Part shown: positions 1-11,305 of the stretch, piece after piece
How the letters are laid out: every line of letters begins with the position of its first letter
How positions within the stretch are numbered: position 1 is the first letter of the stretch
NCBI RefSeq assembly: GCF_027244095.1
Contig: NC_069659.1
Span: forward strand, 26,630,501-26,694,500
DNA: 64,000 nt
From: Hemicordylus capensis
Taxonomy: Eukaryota; Chordata; Lepidosauria; Squamata; Cordylidae
Direction of reading: 5' to 3'
Position numbers and translations under genes: made by a program
Notes under the pieces: generated by a model
What the model saw: only the letters and a program-made list of their open reading frames with translations
Databases searched by the model: none
What the model was told of the DNA's origin: nothing

Positions 1-260
1 GGATAATGAACAAAACTTTGAGTCAATGGGAAGTAGGGGGTTCAGTTCCTTGAGGTTAAAAAGGGGCTAAAAAGGCAAGGGAGGAGGCAGAAAGAAGTGA
101 AAAAAGGACTGTAACACACTCTCCAATTCTCCAGCTGTCCAGCAATGCCCCCACCTCAAATTTGTCTGATTTTATGTGAAAGATAGCGGGAATTTTTCCC
201 CTAAAGAGCCACAAAAAGGCTCAGTCCTGAAAAATGGTCACCAGAACAAAATAACATAAG

Positions 261-377
261 AAAAGACCTACTGTATCAGGACCAAGTCCTATCTAGTCCA
301 GCATCCTGCTTCCCACAGTGACCCACCAGATACCTCCGGGAAGCACATATACAAGAGCTGAGGGCATGCCCTCTCTC
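261..377 (-). repeat. CR1-type LINE 3' end fragment
   Basis: The stretch matches, with changes, the sequence at 18897-19010 that forms the 3' end of a longer CR1 copy (ACATAAGAAGAGCCCTGCTG-like start). It is cut off by the hAT-type repeat that begins at 378. Confidence 0.7.
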
Positions 378-1220
378 TAGGGGTGTGCACAGATCCGGCT
401 GGCCAAGTTCGGTTCGAGTCCAGACTGGACTCGAACCAGACCGGCCAAGTTCAGTCTGGCCCCCATCGATCTCCCCGCTGGTCTGGTCCAGTCTGGGGGG
501 GGTGGGGGTTCGCGAATTGGTTTTTAATTTTAAAAAAATACATGTGGTTCCTTCGGGGGGCTTCCTGTAGGCTGCAGTGTGCATGTGTGTGTGTGTTCCT
601 GCGAAGGTTCCTCCTCCCCCCACCAGCCTCTGAAATCACTGCCATGGCCAGGTAAAGCAACTCTTTTCAGCCTGTTTGGGCCTCTGTAATTGAGTGCGGT
701 GGCCATTTTGGCCAGCGCCGTGCATACATAAATGGTCTCTGCGAGGCCTGGCATGGTCCACGACCTCGCAGAGGTCATTTGCATATGTGCGGTGACCATT
801 TTGAAAAAAACAAAATGCCGCTGTGCATGCACAAATGACCTCTGTGAGGCCGTAGGCCATGCCAGGCCTCGCAGAGGCCATTTACGCATGTGCAGCTGCA
901 GCCCAAATGGCCACCGTGTGCAGTTATGGAGGCCTGAATGGACTGAAAAGTGTTGGTTTACCCAGCTGTGGTGGTGATGTCAGAGGCCGGTGGGGGGAGC
1001 AGGAACCTTCGTGGACCCCGCTGTGGCCTACAGGAAGCCCCCTGAATGGCTTTTATTTTATTTTAATTTTTTTTTAAAAATGATCATTCCACGGAATTGT
1101 CTGAAGGTTTGGTTCCAGTCCTTACGGAACCGGGGTGGAGTTCGGTTCGATCCCGAACCCCCGAACCTCCAGACCGAATCCCCAAACCCCTGAACCTCTG
1201 GACTGGTCCGCAAATCCTTA
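378..1220. mobile_element. Palindromic hAT-type miniature element
   Basis: It starts with TAGGGGTGTGCACAG, the terminus shared by many elements here. The interior is an imperfect palindrome: the CCTTCGGGGGGCTTCCTGTAGGC region near 550 reappears inverted near 1020-1050, and GAGGCCTGGCATGG-like pieces pair around 740-880. The right end is degenerate (CAAATCCTTA) and the next similar element starts two bases later. No clear 8 bp duplication is seen. It is non-coding. Confidence 0.6.
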
Positions 1221-1221
1221 C

Positions 1222-1668
1222 TAGGGGTGTTCATGGAACCGTCTGGCCCGGTTCAGTTTGGTCTGCCCCCCCCCATTGAACCCCCCCGGTCCAGTCTGGT
1301 CCCAAATTTTTTGTTTTGTTTTATTTAAAGATTAAATTAGATGCTAAGTACCTTTAGCCCCTTCGGGGGGCTTGCTCAGTCCGCTAGTGTGTGTGTGTCC
1401 ATGCGGGTTCCCTCTCCCCCTGCCAGCCTTCCTCATCACCGCCATGGCTGCAACCTTTTCGGACCTTTCGAGCCTCCATACCAGTGCGCGGCTGCCATTT
1501 TGGCAGCTGCTGTGCATGCACCAATGCCCTCTGTGAGACCATGGCGGGCTGCGGCGGTGATGAGGAAGTTCAGCGTGGGGAGAGGGAACCAGCACGCACA
1601 CATACACTCCCGTGGCTTCAGCAAGCCCACTGAAAGGGCTAAAGGTACTTGGCATCTAATTTAATTTT
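1222..1668. mobile_element. Second palindromic hAT-type miniature, truncated on the right
   Basis: It starts with TAGGGGTGTTCATGG. Positions 1330-1668 form a strong inverted repeat: ATTAAATTAGATGC at 1333 pairs with GCATCTAATTTAAT at 1652, and the arms meet near 1497. No right terminus of the family follows, and L2 sequence begins directly. Its relation to the element at 378 is shown by the shared GGGGGGCTT/GGCTTC core. Confidence 0.6.
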
Positions 1669-2088
1669 AACTGAAGATGAACCTCCTCAGATGACCTTAA
1701 TGTGCAGTGGGGATCATTCAGAAGAATGCGCTCTCTGAGGGAACTCAGGCCTAAGCCATTCAGGGCTTTAAAGGTAATAACCAGGACTTTGTATTTTGCC
1801 CAGAAACATATCGGCAGCCCGTGCAATTGTTTCAAAATTGGCGTAATATGGTCTCTCCGGGTTACCCAAGAGACCAATCTGGCTGCCGCATTCTGAACTA
1901 ATTGAAGATCCCCAACTACGTACAAAGGCAGCCCCACGTAGAGCACATTGCAATAGTCAAGCCGGGAGGTTACCAGCAGATGCACCACTGTTTTGAGGTC
2001 ATCCTCTACAAGGAATGGGCGCAGCTGTCAAATAAGCCAAAGCTGATAGAAAGCATTCCTGCCCATGGCCTCCACCTGAGATACTTTA
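1669..2088 (-). mobile_element. L2-like LINE fragment (RT C-terminal part)
   Basis: On the minus strand this encodes pieces such as [20 protein letters not shown] and the YKVLVITFKALNGLG stretch. Both are typical of the C-terminal part of the L2-clade reverse transcriptase protein and recur in the L2 copies at 36545, 55506 and 56301. The fragment joins CR1 sequence at about 2090. Confidence 0.85.
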
Positions 2089-2089
2089 T

Positions 2090-2470
2090 ACTTGTTAACA
2101 TTGAACTGCACTTGTCATCTGGTTGCCCACTCACCCAGTTTGGAGAGATCCTTTTGGAGTTCCTTGCAATCTCTTTTGGATTTCTCTACCTTAAATCATT
2201 TTGTGTCATCTGCAAATTTAGCCACCTCGTTGCTTACCCCAACTTTTAGATCATTTATGAACAAGTTAAAGAGCACCAGTCCCAGTACTGATCCCTGGGG
2301 GACCCCACTTTTTACTTCCCTCCACTTAGAGAACTGTCCATTTATTGTGACCCTCTGTTTCCTGTCCTTCAAACAGTTACCAATCCACACATGAACCTGT
2401 CCCCTTATCCCAGGACTGCGAAGTTTTCTCAAGAGTCTTCAATGAGGAACTTTGTTGAAAGCTTTTGAAA
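2090..2470 (-). mobile_element. CR1 LINE fragment (reverse transcriptase core)
   Basis: The minus strand encodes GVPQGSVLG followed by LFNLFINDL and FADDTK, the CR1-clade form of reverse transcriptase motifs 4 and 5 (F/YADD box). A 78-codon open stretch covers 2196-2432. The same region is present in the CR1 copy at 18889-20018. It is truncated at both ends and abuts an L2 fragment. Confidence 0.85.
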
Positions 2471-2639
2471 GTCCAGATGGTTTCAATTGACATCAGAAGT
2501 CATTTCCGGACACCCAGGAACCATGGATAGATGAATCTTGCCTACTTTTTAAACCAAAGATAACAAGGTTGTGTCTACATTGCCTGGCCATGAATGTTCA
2601 AAACTGTGGGTGACAGGATTGTAGATAATGAGGGCCACC

Positions 2640-2900
2640 TCTAGTGCTATCCACATGTTAAGTTCAAGACTCATACAATCTGTGGTCCAGTGTACACAGG
2701 TACAGATCTGTGTGGGTTAGTGTTATGTTGAACACAGATGCAGCTGTACACTTCCTATCTGAGGAACTTGTACCTACCTTCTACTTTTTAAACAAATGTT
2801 TAAATGAATGCCATCCTCAATGCAGGTACAACATAATATGACTGTTTTCATGATCCTATTCAGGTGATCAAATCCACGCTATCCATGTGAATTGCCCAGG
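2640..2900. repeat. Unclassified dispersed repeat (also at 45850-46120)
   Basis: The segment around GGTACAGATCTGTG and TATGTTGAACAC matches, in reverse complement, the stretch at 45970-46040 (CAGATCTGTACC, GTTCAACATAA). I cannot assign a family. The surrounding 2470-3005 shows no gene. Confidence 0.4.
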
Positions 2901-3013
2901 CAGGGAAAGAGAGCTGTGTACTCTCACAGTGGTTAGTTGTGTGTTTGTAAAGATCTAAGTAGAAGAATGGGAGACTGATGAGGTACGAGCTGGGTAGGAC
3001 AGGCACTGCCAAC

Positions 3014-3149
3014 CAGTGTTCCCTCTAACAGGGATTCCTAGATGTTGTTGACTACAACTCTCATAATCCCCAAGCAAAGGCTATTGTAGCTGGGAATGCT
3101 GGGAATTGTAGTCAACAACATCTGGGAGTCCCTGTTAGAGGGAACACTG
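3014..3149. mobile_element. hAT MITE, 136 bp, with perfect 8 bp TSD
   Basis: Terminal inverted repeats CAGTGTTCCCTCTAACAGGG and CCCTGTTAGAGGGAACACTG are flanked on both sides by CTGCCAAC (3006-3013 and 3150-3157). The 8 bp duplication and the CAG...CTG ends identify a hAT-type non-autonomous element. Confidence 0.92.
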
Positions 3150-3456
3150 CTGCCAACCCACATTCTGTCTGTTCCCAGCATTTTATTAAGGGTGAGTGAA
3201 AAGCTGTCCTACCCAACTCCCATATGATCACTCTTACTTCCTCCTACCTTGATCTTTGCAAACACATGACTGCCAGTCAGGAGCACATGGTTCTCCTATC
3301 CTGGCCAGACATTCCTCCAGCCCTGATTTTAGTTGTGGGAACAGCCCTACGGTATGAATAGGGCTCCAGTCTTGCCCTTAGTCAACCACTTCAGTTGGAC
3401 TCCCTTCTGGGAAAGGCCAAGCCTAAGATCCAAGTGGTTTTTCTGTTCCCCTAGAA

Positions 3457-3593
3457 CAGGCCTGCTCAACATAGGATCCCTCAGCTGATTTTGAACTACA
3501 ACTCCCATAGTCCACAGCCACAGTGGCCAATAGCCAGGAATTATGGGAGTAATAGGCCAACATCTGGAGGAGGGCCGAAGTTGAGCAGCCCTG
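3457..3593. mobile_element. hAT MITE, 137 bp
   Basis: Ends are CAGGCCTGCTCAAC and GTTGAGCAGCCCTG. The flanks CCCTAGAA (3449-3456) and CCCTAGAG (3594-3601) are a 7 of 8 match. A related copy lies at about 60748-60822. Confidence 0.88.
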
Positions 3594-3879
3594 CCCTAGA
3601 GGGCCTGAACTTATAGGGGGAAAGGGCCCCCTCTAGACCATGACACCCCATCCTCCAAAATGGGGTTGCTTCCAACACTATTCCAGATTTTTTAAAAAAC
3701 AACAACAACAACTTATTGTTATCTCACACATCTTATTCGCAATATGTAATGATCATTTCTCCCCCCGCTTCCTATACCTGAAATTATTATTAAGGCAAAT
3801 GGGTCACTAGAAATGTAGAGGGTGTTCATATAATGACCAAATTAGCTAGAGCCAGATCACTAAGACATACAGAACAGAA

Positions 3880-4015
3880 CAGGGATTCCCAACCTGTAGT
3901 GCTCCAGATGTTGATGAATGACAACTCCCATCATCCTCACTACAATACTGTGGCTAGGGATGATGGAAGTTGTAATTCAGCAACATCTGGAGTACCATAG
4001 GGTTGGAAAACCCTG
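3880..4015. mobile_element. hAT MITE, 136 bp, with perfect 8 bp TSD
   Basis: Ends are CAGGGATTCCCAACC and GGTTGGAAAACCCTG. GAACAGAA occurs at 3872-3879 and again at 4016-4023. The interior CTCCAGATGTTG pairs with CAACATCTGGAG. Confidence 0.92.
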
Positions 4016-4193
4016 GAACAGAAGATCATTTGGGGAGGGGTTCTATATCCCAAAAGAGAGCCAGCCAAATTCCCAGTCATTCTGAATTAATAACAATTTA
4101 TTATGTTATCCAGAAATTCATACAACACAACGGGCTAGTTTTCATAATTGCAGCATTGTTAGTAGGATAGAAATTGGAGATTCTGGTGGCAAG

Positions 4194-4417
4194 CAGAGGC
4201 ACTCTTATACCTGGATTTTGGGGCCAAGGTCCAGGGCCTCCACACCCGCTGAGGTCCCCCAAATCCTCTTTAGCCTGTCCTGGGTGGTGTGGTCTGTGCC
4301 CTCAAGAACCTATGGGTTAAAAAATGATGCTTAGCTTGCATTGGCATGCGGCGGCGGTGGGGGGTTGCTCCAAAGGCCTTTAGTTCCAGGTTCCAAAATT
4401 ACCTAGGTGCACCTCTG
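4194..4417. mobile_element. hAT MITE, 224 bp, with perfect 8 bp TSD
   Basis: It starts CAGAGGCACTCTTATACCTGG and ends ACCTAGGTGCACCTCTG, with GTGGCAAG on both sides (4186-4193 and 4418-4425). It is non-coding. Confidence 0.88.
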
Positions 4418-4427
4418 GTGGCAAGCA

Positions 4428-4690
4428 TGCTCCCATGGAGTGTGATGTATGAACCTAGGATTTTCTTTGCTGATCTCTGTTTGGCAGCACAAAAATCTGA
4501 CATGTCCCACATGGTCAAGCTGACTTCAGATCCAGATTACGCATCTCAGCTCCATCTCAGCTCCATGTCAGGTTAGTGCATTGCCAAACAGAGATTGGCA
4601 AAAAATCCTGGTTTTACATGACACGCTCTGTGGGAAATTGCATGTTAGTTGGATGGGAATAGCCAATTCCCATCCAACTAACATTGCTGC
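4428..4690. repeat. Two adjacent small palindromes
   Basis: TCCCATGGAGTGTGATGTAT at 4432 pairs with ATGTAAAACC-like and CACGCTCTGTGGGA sequence near 4605-4632. The central GATCTCTGTTTGGCA pairs with TGCCAAACAGAGATT. Directly after it, AGTTGGATGGGAAT at 4648 pairs with ATTCCCATCCAACT at 4668. These look like a MITE and a hairpin, but the family is unknown. Confidence 0.5.
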
Positions 4691-5009
4691 AATTGTGAGA
4701 ACCAACCTGATGTTTATTTATGGTGAGAGAGAACCTGTCCACTATTGTTGCCCTACCTTTGGCTTTGAATTGTAAGGTATTTTCTAGTAGCCAAGTGTGC
4801 TTTTCTGTGGACCTTGGAATCGGACAAGCCCACATTTCCCAGCACTTCTGAGATGTTTGTAGGAATCAAATTGTAGTAGGAAAAACCAGTCAGTCCGTTT
4901 CTCATATCAACTCAAAGGAATTGCACCTTGAGCCAGTCATCTGGTAGTAAGGATGAACCAACTGTCCCCTTTGGTTTGGATTTGGATGGATGACTGTGAA
5001 GCTATTCAC

Positions 5010-7011
5010 TAGGGGTGTGCAATTCGGGATTTCAGGTGATTCGGCTCGGACCCGAACCGAATCACCCCTGTTCTGTTTTGTGCCCGAATCTGGGTCACCC
5101 GAATCACCCTTGATTCGGTTCGGATTCGGATTTAATCCGAATCTGAAATGATTCGGGGGGGTAAAAAGGGGCCCAGGGGCATATTTTTGGGGTGGGGTGG
5201 TAGTGCCCAATGGGTAGAGTCTACCACCCCAATTTCAGGGGGATTGGGCAAAATCCTGATTTTTGGTGAATTTTTAAAGTTTTAGTGACTTTGGGGCAGT
5301 TCGGGGGCATAGCATGGGATCTGGGCAAAAGTCGTGGGGTGGGGTGGTAGTGCCTAATGGGTGCAGGCTACCACCCCAATTTCAGGGGGATTGGGCAAAG
5401 GGCTGATTTTTGGTAAATTTCTGAATATTTCATGTCTTTGGGGCAGATTGGGGCATATTGGGGCAGAAAGTGGGGCCTGGGGCAGAATAGTGGGGTGGGG
5501 TGCTAGTGCCTGATGGGTGGAGGCTACCACCCCAATTTCAGGGGGTTTGGACAAAGGGCTGATTTTTTGAGAATTTTTGAAGTTTTAGTGACTTTGGGGC
5601 AGTTTGGGGACAGAAAGTGGATCTGCCCCAAAATAATGGGGTGGGGTGGTAGTGCCTCATGGGTGGAGGCTACCACACCAATTTCAGGGGGATTGGGCAG
5701 AGGGCTGATTTTTTGAGAATTTTTGAAGTTTGGGTGTCTTTGGGGCAGATTGGGGGCAGAAAGTGGATCTGCCCCAAAGGAGTGGGGTGGGCTGGTAGAT
5801 AGTGCCTAATGGCTGGAGGCTACCACCCATCCCCAATTTAAGAGTGATTGGGCAGAGGGGTGAATTATGGTGAATTTATTTGTATGAGGTTTGTCTTCAT
5901 AAGGTGAAGTGTGCTAAATTGATTACTTCCTCATATTATTCATAGTAAAGGAAAGTGTGAAAAAGTGAAAGTGGGGTCATGAGAGTTGTTTAATTGGAAA
6001 AAATCTCATTTGCTATGATAGAATGAGAATTCACACCTCAGAAAAAACTTCTGAGGTGTGAATTCTCATTCTATCATAGCAAATGAGATTTTTTCCAATT
6101 AAACAACTCTTATGACCCCACTTTCACTTTTTCACACTTTCCTTTACTATGAATAATATGAGGAAGTAATCAATTTAGCACACTTCACCTTATGAAGACA
6201 AACCTCATACAAATAAATTCACCATAATTCACCCCTCTGCCCAATCACTCTTAAATTGGGGATGGGTGGTAGCCTCCAGCCATTAGGCACTATCTACCAG
6301 CCTACCCCACTCCTTTGGGGCAGATCCACTTTCTGCCCCCAATCTGCCCCAAAGACACCCAAACTTCAAAAATTCTCAAAAAATCAGCCCTCTGCCCAAT
6401 CCCCCTGAAATTGGGGTGGTAGCCTCCACCCATTAGGCAATACCACCCCACCCCACCCCACTATTTTGGGGCAGATCCACTTTCTGCCCCCAAACTGCCC
6501 CAAAGTCACTAAAACTTCAAAAATTCTTTAAAAAATCAGCCCTTTGTCCAAACCCCCTGAAATTGGGGTGGTAGCCTCCACCCATTAGGCACTACCACCC
6601 CACCCCACTATTCTGCCCCAGGCCCCACTTTCTGCCCCAATATGCCCCAATCTGCCCCAAAGACATGAAATTTTCAGAAATTTACCAAAAATCAGCCCTT
6701 TGCCCAATCCCCCTGAAATTGGGGTGGTAGCCTGTACCCATTAGGCTCTACCACCCCACCCCACTACTTTTGCCCAGATCCCATGCTATGCCCCCAAACT
6801 CCCCCAAAGTCACTAAAACTTTAAAAAATCGCCAAAAATCAACCGTGAACCCAATCACCCGAATTTTTCATGCCCGAAATGCGGGTGATTTGGCTCGTGC
6901 CTGAAAAATATCGGGGGACATCGGGGGTGATTCGGTTCAGCCCCGAATCACCCGAAATTGTTCATTTCGGGCACAGATCATTCTGTGCCCGAAATCTTTT
7001 GCACATCCCTA
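5010..7011. mobile_element. Large palindromic hAT element, 2.0 kb, with perfect 8 bp TSD
   Basis: It starts TAGGGGTGTGCAATTCGGG and ends GAAATCTTTTGCACATCCCTA, flanked by CTATTCAC at 5002-5009 and 7012-7019. Almost the whole element is one inverted repeat, with its centre near 6041 (CAGAAAAAACTTCTG). Each arm contains about five imperfect tandem units of 146-156 bp (anchors TGGTAGTGCC at 5198, 5345, 5501, 5647 and 5793). The termini match those of the coding hAT element at 26507-34639, so it is a non-autonomous relative. Nothing in it is coding. Confidence 0.93.
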
Positions 7012-7019
7012 CTATTCAC

Positions 7020-7730
7020 ACAAGCATGAGAAATTGGGCTAAGATCTAAACTATTTACCCACTCTGAAAAATCTGAAAGACGACATCTTACTTGGTCCCT
7101 GGAGTTTTCTACTCTGGGATATCAAATTAAAAACATTCTACGCCGTCATTGGCACTTGGTTGCAGATATCCCGGGATGTGATTCTTCACCTTGTATAGCT
7201 TTTTGTTATGCTAAAAATCTTAGTAATATTCTAATAAGAGCTGATATAGATAGAAAAAATTTCTGTAGAGATGATCCTTATGGATCTTATCCCTGTGGTC
7301 ATTGCAGGATATGTAATCTTATGCTTGGTGATAAGCAGGTGTTTATTCCTACCATAGACAGAATCATCTCATTGGAATGTTTTGGCAATTGCAGTACGAG
7401 GAATATTGTATATTTAATCTCACGTCCTTGCCCTGCCATTTACATTGGCATGAGCACTAGACCCTTGCGCACCAGAATACTGGAGCATTTATCTAGACTG
7501 AAAAACTGCGTTCTAGAAGCTCCCTTGACTTCTCACTTCATGAGTAAGGGCCATTTCCCAGAAGATCTTAAAGTCTGCATCCTATTTAAATATCGATCTG
7601 AATCATCTAAAAGGGATGATGTGCAGAAAATCCTATTACAAAAAGAAGCAGAATTCATACACAAGTTTAAATCTATGGGAATGGGAGGTTTAAACACTCA
7701 ATTGGACTTGTCTTGCTTTCTATAAGAGAC
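7020..7730 (+). mobile_element. Penelope-like element, C-terminal GIY-YIG endonuclease part
   Basis: The open frame at 7156-7722 (189 residues) has the order seen in the C-terminal third of Penelope-like proteins. A cysteine-rich linker (CGHCRICNL) comes first. Then come the endonuclease motif around PAIYIGMSTRPLRTRILEH (GIY-YIG family; here the second motif is YIG with the conserved Arg and Glu-His) and a terminal region ending GLNTQLDLSCFL. Upstream coding such as GYQIKNILRRHW belongs to the same protein. The RT part is missing. This is a broken fossil, not a host gene. Confidence 0.82.
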
Positions 7731-7949
7731 TTTGCAGGTATCTGTGTCAGCTATTGTATCCTGTATTGTATATTCAGTGTTATGACTGTACTTTGGGAAT
7801 GGATGATGGTTTATGTGATGCTCTTAATTTTTCAAAAAAATTTCTTTCAAAAAAATCTTTGCCATTTTGGCTTTTGGTTTGTCTAAAATTGATAATGGAA
7901 GTGATTACATATGATGTCCCCTGAGTAGAGTTACAGTTGAATAACTTAT
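7731..7949 (+). repeat. Probable 3' flank of the Penelope-like element
   Basis: AT-rich non-coding DNA directly follows the endonuclease stop codon. It is cut by the hAT derivative that begins near 7950. Assignment is by position only. Confidence 0.35.
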
Positions 7950-9118
7950 TAGGATGTGCCCCGATATTTTTCGAGGCCGATCCGCATCACCCCTTTTTCG
8001 TACCAGAAAAATTTGGGTGATACGGACCCCCATTTTGGTGCCAGGAGCCTCCATTTTGGTGTCAGCAGCCTTGCCTTCTTCTTCCCCCTCCATTTTCGGA
8101 ATGAATTTCCGGCCTTTTTGCCTCCATTGATTTCAATGCAGAAATTGCTTCCCATTCACCTTAATTGAAAAGTCCCTACCTGCAGAGAAATGGCCATATA
8201 GGGTGTTGATTAGTAAATTACACCCTCCCATTGGCCAGGTGGAGGTGGAGGAAGGGTCAAGGTTGGGGGCGATTTTTGGAGGGCTTTGCAGGAGGGTATT
8301 TAAGGGGCCACCAGTAGCCATTTTCTTCCTTTCTGCTGCCTTGTGTGGGAGAAGAGAGAACTCTGTTGCCCTGCTTACTAAGCCTTGCCTCCATTTTGTT
8401 CATGATTGTGTGGGTGCTATTGTTCAGCATTTATGCCATTGCTCTGCCTTGCTGGTTGCCTGCCTTTCCTGCTTGATTTCAGCATTTTTTTAAAGAAAAA
8501 GAGAAGAGGGGGAGAATTTTTTTAAAAAGAAAACCTCTGCCTTGCAAGCCTTGTCTTTTTTATCCTCTTTTTGAGAAGAAGAGAAGAGGAGGAGAATATT
8601 TTTGAAAAAGAAAAGAACCTCTGCCTTGCAAACCTCTGTTTTGTTCATTCTTCTTTTGAGAGAAAAGAGAAGATGAGGAGCAGATTTCCTCCCCCCCCCC
8701 AGCCTTTCCAGCCTAGCATTTTTCATCTCTTTTTCAAGGAAAAAAAACCTCTGGCAAGGACTTGTCTTTTTCATCCTTTTCTTGGGAACAAGAGAAGAGG
8801 AATGGAATTTTTTAAAAAACATCTGCCTGGCTGCAACGCCAGCCTGCAGCCCTTGGTAGAAAAGGAGGTTGTTTTTCCCCCTCCTTTTAAAATCCCCCCC
8901 CCCACTTTTTTGCAAATTTTTCCTGCTGTGGAGAGAAAATCATTCATCTTCATCACTGCGGCCAGTCCCTGCCTGTCTGCCTGAACTCCAGGCCCTGTGC
9001 CATCCTCCTGTGACCCTCAGAGGTGGACTACAGAGACCCAGCGTTGGAGAAGACTTCACCTGAGTGAGAGTGGCCCAGCCATTTATATTTTACACACACA
9101 CACCACACACCAGCACGC

Positions 9119-9156
<38 letters not shown>

Positions 9157-10819
9157 AATGCACGTCACACACAGCTTTCTAATCTGTAGTCTCCCTTGAA
9201 TTGTGTAGGGTGTATATTATTTTATCCCTGTTTGGAGGGAGGTTAAGGTTTTGGGGGGTTAACTGTTCTCTAAAAGTTTGGTGAAAATTGGAAGATTGGG
9301 TTTAAATAAATAGGGTTCATTCAGTGTGTATAGCCTTAGCGTCTACAGGCTGGATCCCCATTAGCTAGCTACTAGTAGGTGGTGGTTCAACTGTAGAGAG
9401 TAGACTGGAAGTGTAGCCTAGTAGTGCTTTAATAATTCTTTTCTCCCCTCCAAAGCAATTTTTCTTAAAGAGGGAAGGAGCCTGGGCCTGTCCTGGTGCT
9501 TTCACTAATAAAAGGAAGCATATTATTAAGCTGTCTCAGCACTGCCTCTTTTGTGTTGCTGCTTTTTCAAAAATATTGTAAGGCCCTAGGCCCTAGCCTG
9601 CCCAGTGCCCCCCACCCAGTCATTTCTTTGCCCAGCCTTGGTGAGTTGAAACACACATTGTTTGATTGACTTGTGTCTGTGTGTGTGCAATTCAGTTACT
9701 TTTTTCATCTTCTGTGCCTGTGATATTGACAGACATAATTAGATTCTGATACATTTTTGTAAATGTAACTTCCATTCCAAGGACCACAGTCAGAGAATAA
9801 CTTTCCCTGTTGGTGAGTGCACTGTCTCACGCAGACAGAGAGAGCACACATTGCAACCAGAGGTGACACACCCAAACCCAAACACCCCTGTTCTGTTCTG
9901 TGCCCGAATATGGCCCACTTGAATCACCCGCGATTTGGTTCGGATCTGAATTAATCTGAATCAGAATCCGAATCAAATCGGATAAAGAAATGGGTCCTGG
10001 GGCCAAAAGAGTGGGGTGGCGTGGTAGTTCCCAATGGGTGGAGGCTAACAACCAAATTTCAGGGGGATTGGGCAAAGGGCTGATTTTTGGTGATTTTTTG
10101 AAGTTTTAGTGTCTTTGGGGCAGATTGGGGCAGAAAATGGGATATGGGGCAGAAGAGTGGGGTGGGGTTGTAGTGCCTAATGGGTGGAGGCTACCACCCC
10201 AATTGCAGAGTGATTGGGCAGAGGGCTGATTTTTGGTGAATTTCTGAAGTTTACGCATTTTTAAGGTTTTCCCCCATTAGGTAGAATGGAGGGTGTATCG
10301 CTTCACATTGGGGGAAAAGGGGTGGCCTAGAGCAGTGTGGGGTTGGTGGTAGTGCCAAGTAGGGGCAGGGAAGATACCTGAATTTTTTCAAAGATTTGGG
10401 CAGAGGGCTGATTTTTGGTGAATAGTTGAAGTTTACGCGTCTTTAAGGTTTTTCCTCATAATAAGTTTTAATGGAGCTTTCAGCAGCCCCATAAGTGCAC
10501 ATGGGGGGTGCTGGGGTGTCCCAGAGTGAGTGGTGGTGTAGTGCACATAGGGTGCCAACGACCTCCATGGGTTTCTAACCCATGGGGTACAGGGATCTCT
10601 TGTTTCTGAGGTATTGAGTGTGGATTCTATGATAGCATATTAGAGTGGATTCATGGTGTCTCATTGAAAATCTGATTTGCTAACATAGAATCCACACTCA
10701 ATACCTCAGAAACAAGAGAATCCTGTACCCGGGGGTGGTTCGATTCGGATCCGAACCTCCGAACCAAACCAGTTCAGATCCAAAACCGTTTGGATCCAAA
10801 CTCGTTCGCACATCCCTAG
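7950..10819. mobile_element. Deletion derivative of the large hAT family
   Basis: It begins TTAGGATGTGC and ends GTTCGCACATCCCTA. From 7960 to about 9810 it follows, inverted, the right part of the coding element (32700-34600). Examples are CCTCCATTTTGGTGTCAGCAG, the CCCATTGGCCAGGTGGAGG segment and ACCACAGTCAGAGAATAAC. About 60 bp near 9810-9870 matches 28440-28490 inverted. From 9890 a second arm of the palindrome type follows, with its centre near 10640. No transposase coding is left. The 8 bp flanks do not match, so the ends may be composite. Confidence 0.82.
9091..9152 (+). repeat. (CA)n microsatellite inside the hAT derivative
   Basis: A run of CA dinucleotides with a few interruptions. 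The equivalent (TG)n is present at 33353-33410 in the coding hAT element, so the microsatellite belongs to the element. Confidence 0.9.
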
Positions 10820-11300
10820 TCCTTCATGAGGAAGCTGTGGTGAAAAAAACTGGCACCTATGCAGTTTTCAAGGACTATCCTGGAACTTTGGAAATTTGAA
10901 TATAAGGTCTACTTTGGAACTCTGAAAATTAGAACAGATCTACTTCAGTCAGCTGTTCAAGGCTTTCAACTTAGAATTCATCTATCTTAATCAGCTGCTT
11001 TGCCTCCTGGATTTGGAATATGTGCAGCTACAACTCTTCATTTCTCCAGTGACCCATGAGTTTTATTATCAAAGACTTTAAGGATATATCAAAGAAACTT
11101 TAGTAACTATTTCCTCTGGGTCCATACAGGAACGTGTGCTCCTCCTTTGTGCATTATATGTCTGACAGCAATATATGAACATATAAATATATGGACTGAT
11201 TATACCATTTATTCAGTAATCATTTTTCCACTGCATTTGTGTGTTCTATTAACACAGTATTTTGATTGTGATCTCTTGATTTCACGTGTTCTCCCTTTTT
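10820..11300. other. Unassigned AT-rich stretch
   Basis: No gene is seen. CTTCATGAGGAAGCTGTGGTGAAA near 10822 resembles the repeat region of Penelope-like elements, which could mean that the element at 7020-7949 resumes here after the hAT insertion. This is inference only. Confidence 0.3.
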
Positions 11301-11305
11301 GCATT

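Noticed and set aside
7156-7725. 189-codon frame as a host gene
   Set aside because: The YIG and terminal GLNTQLDL pattern fit a Penelope-like element, and it is flanked by other repeats.
8490-8984. 141- and 137-codon overlapping frames at 8.5-9.0 kb
   Set aside because: They are low-complexity Lys/Phe-rich frames of polypurine tracts within the hAT derivative, with the same tract in the parent element.
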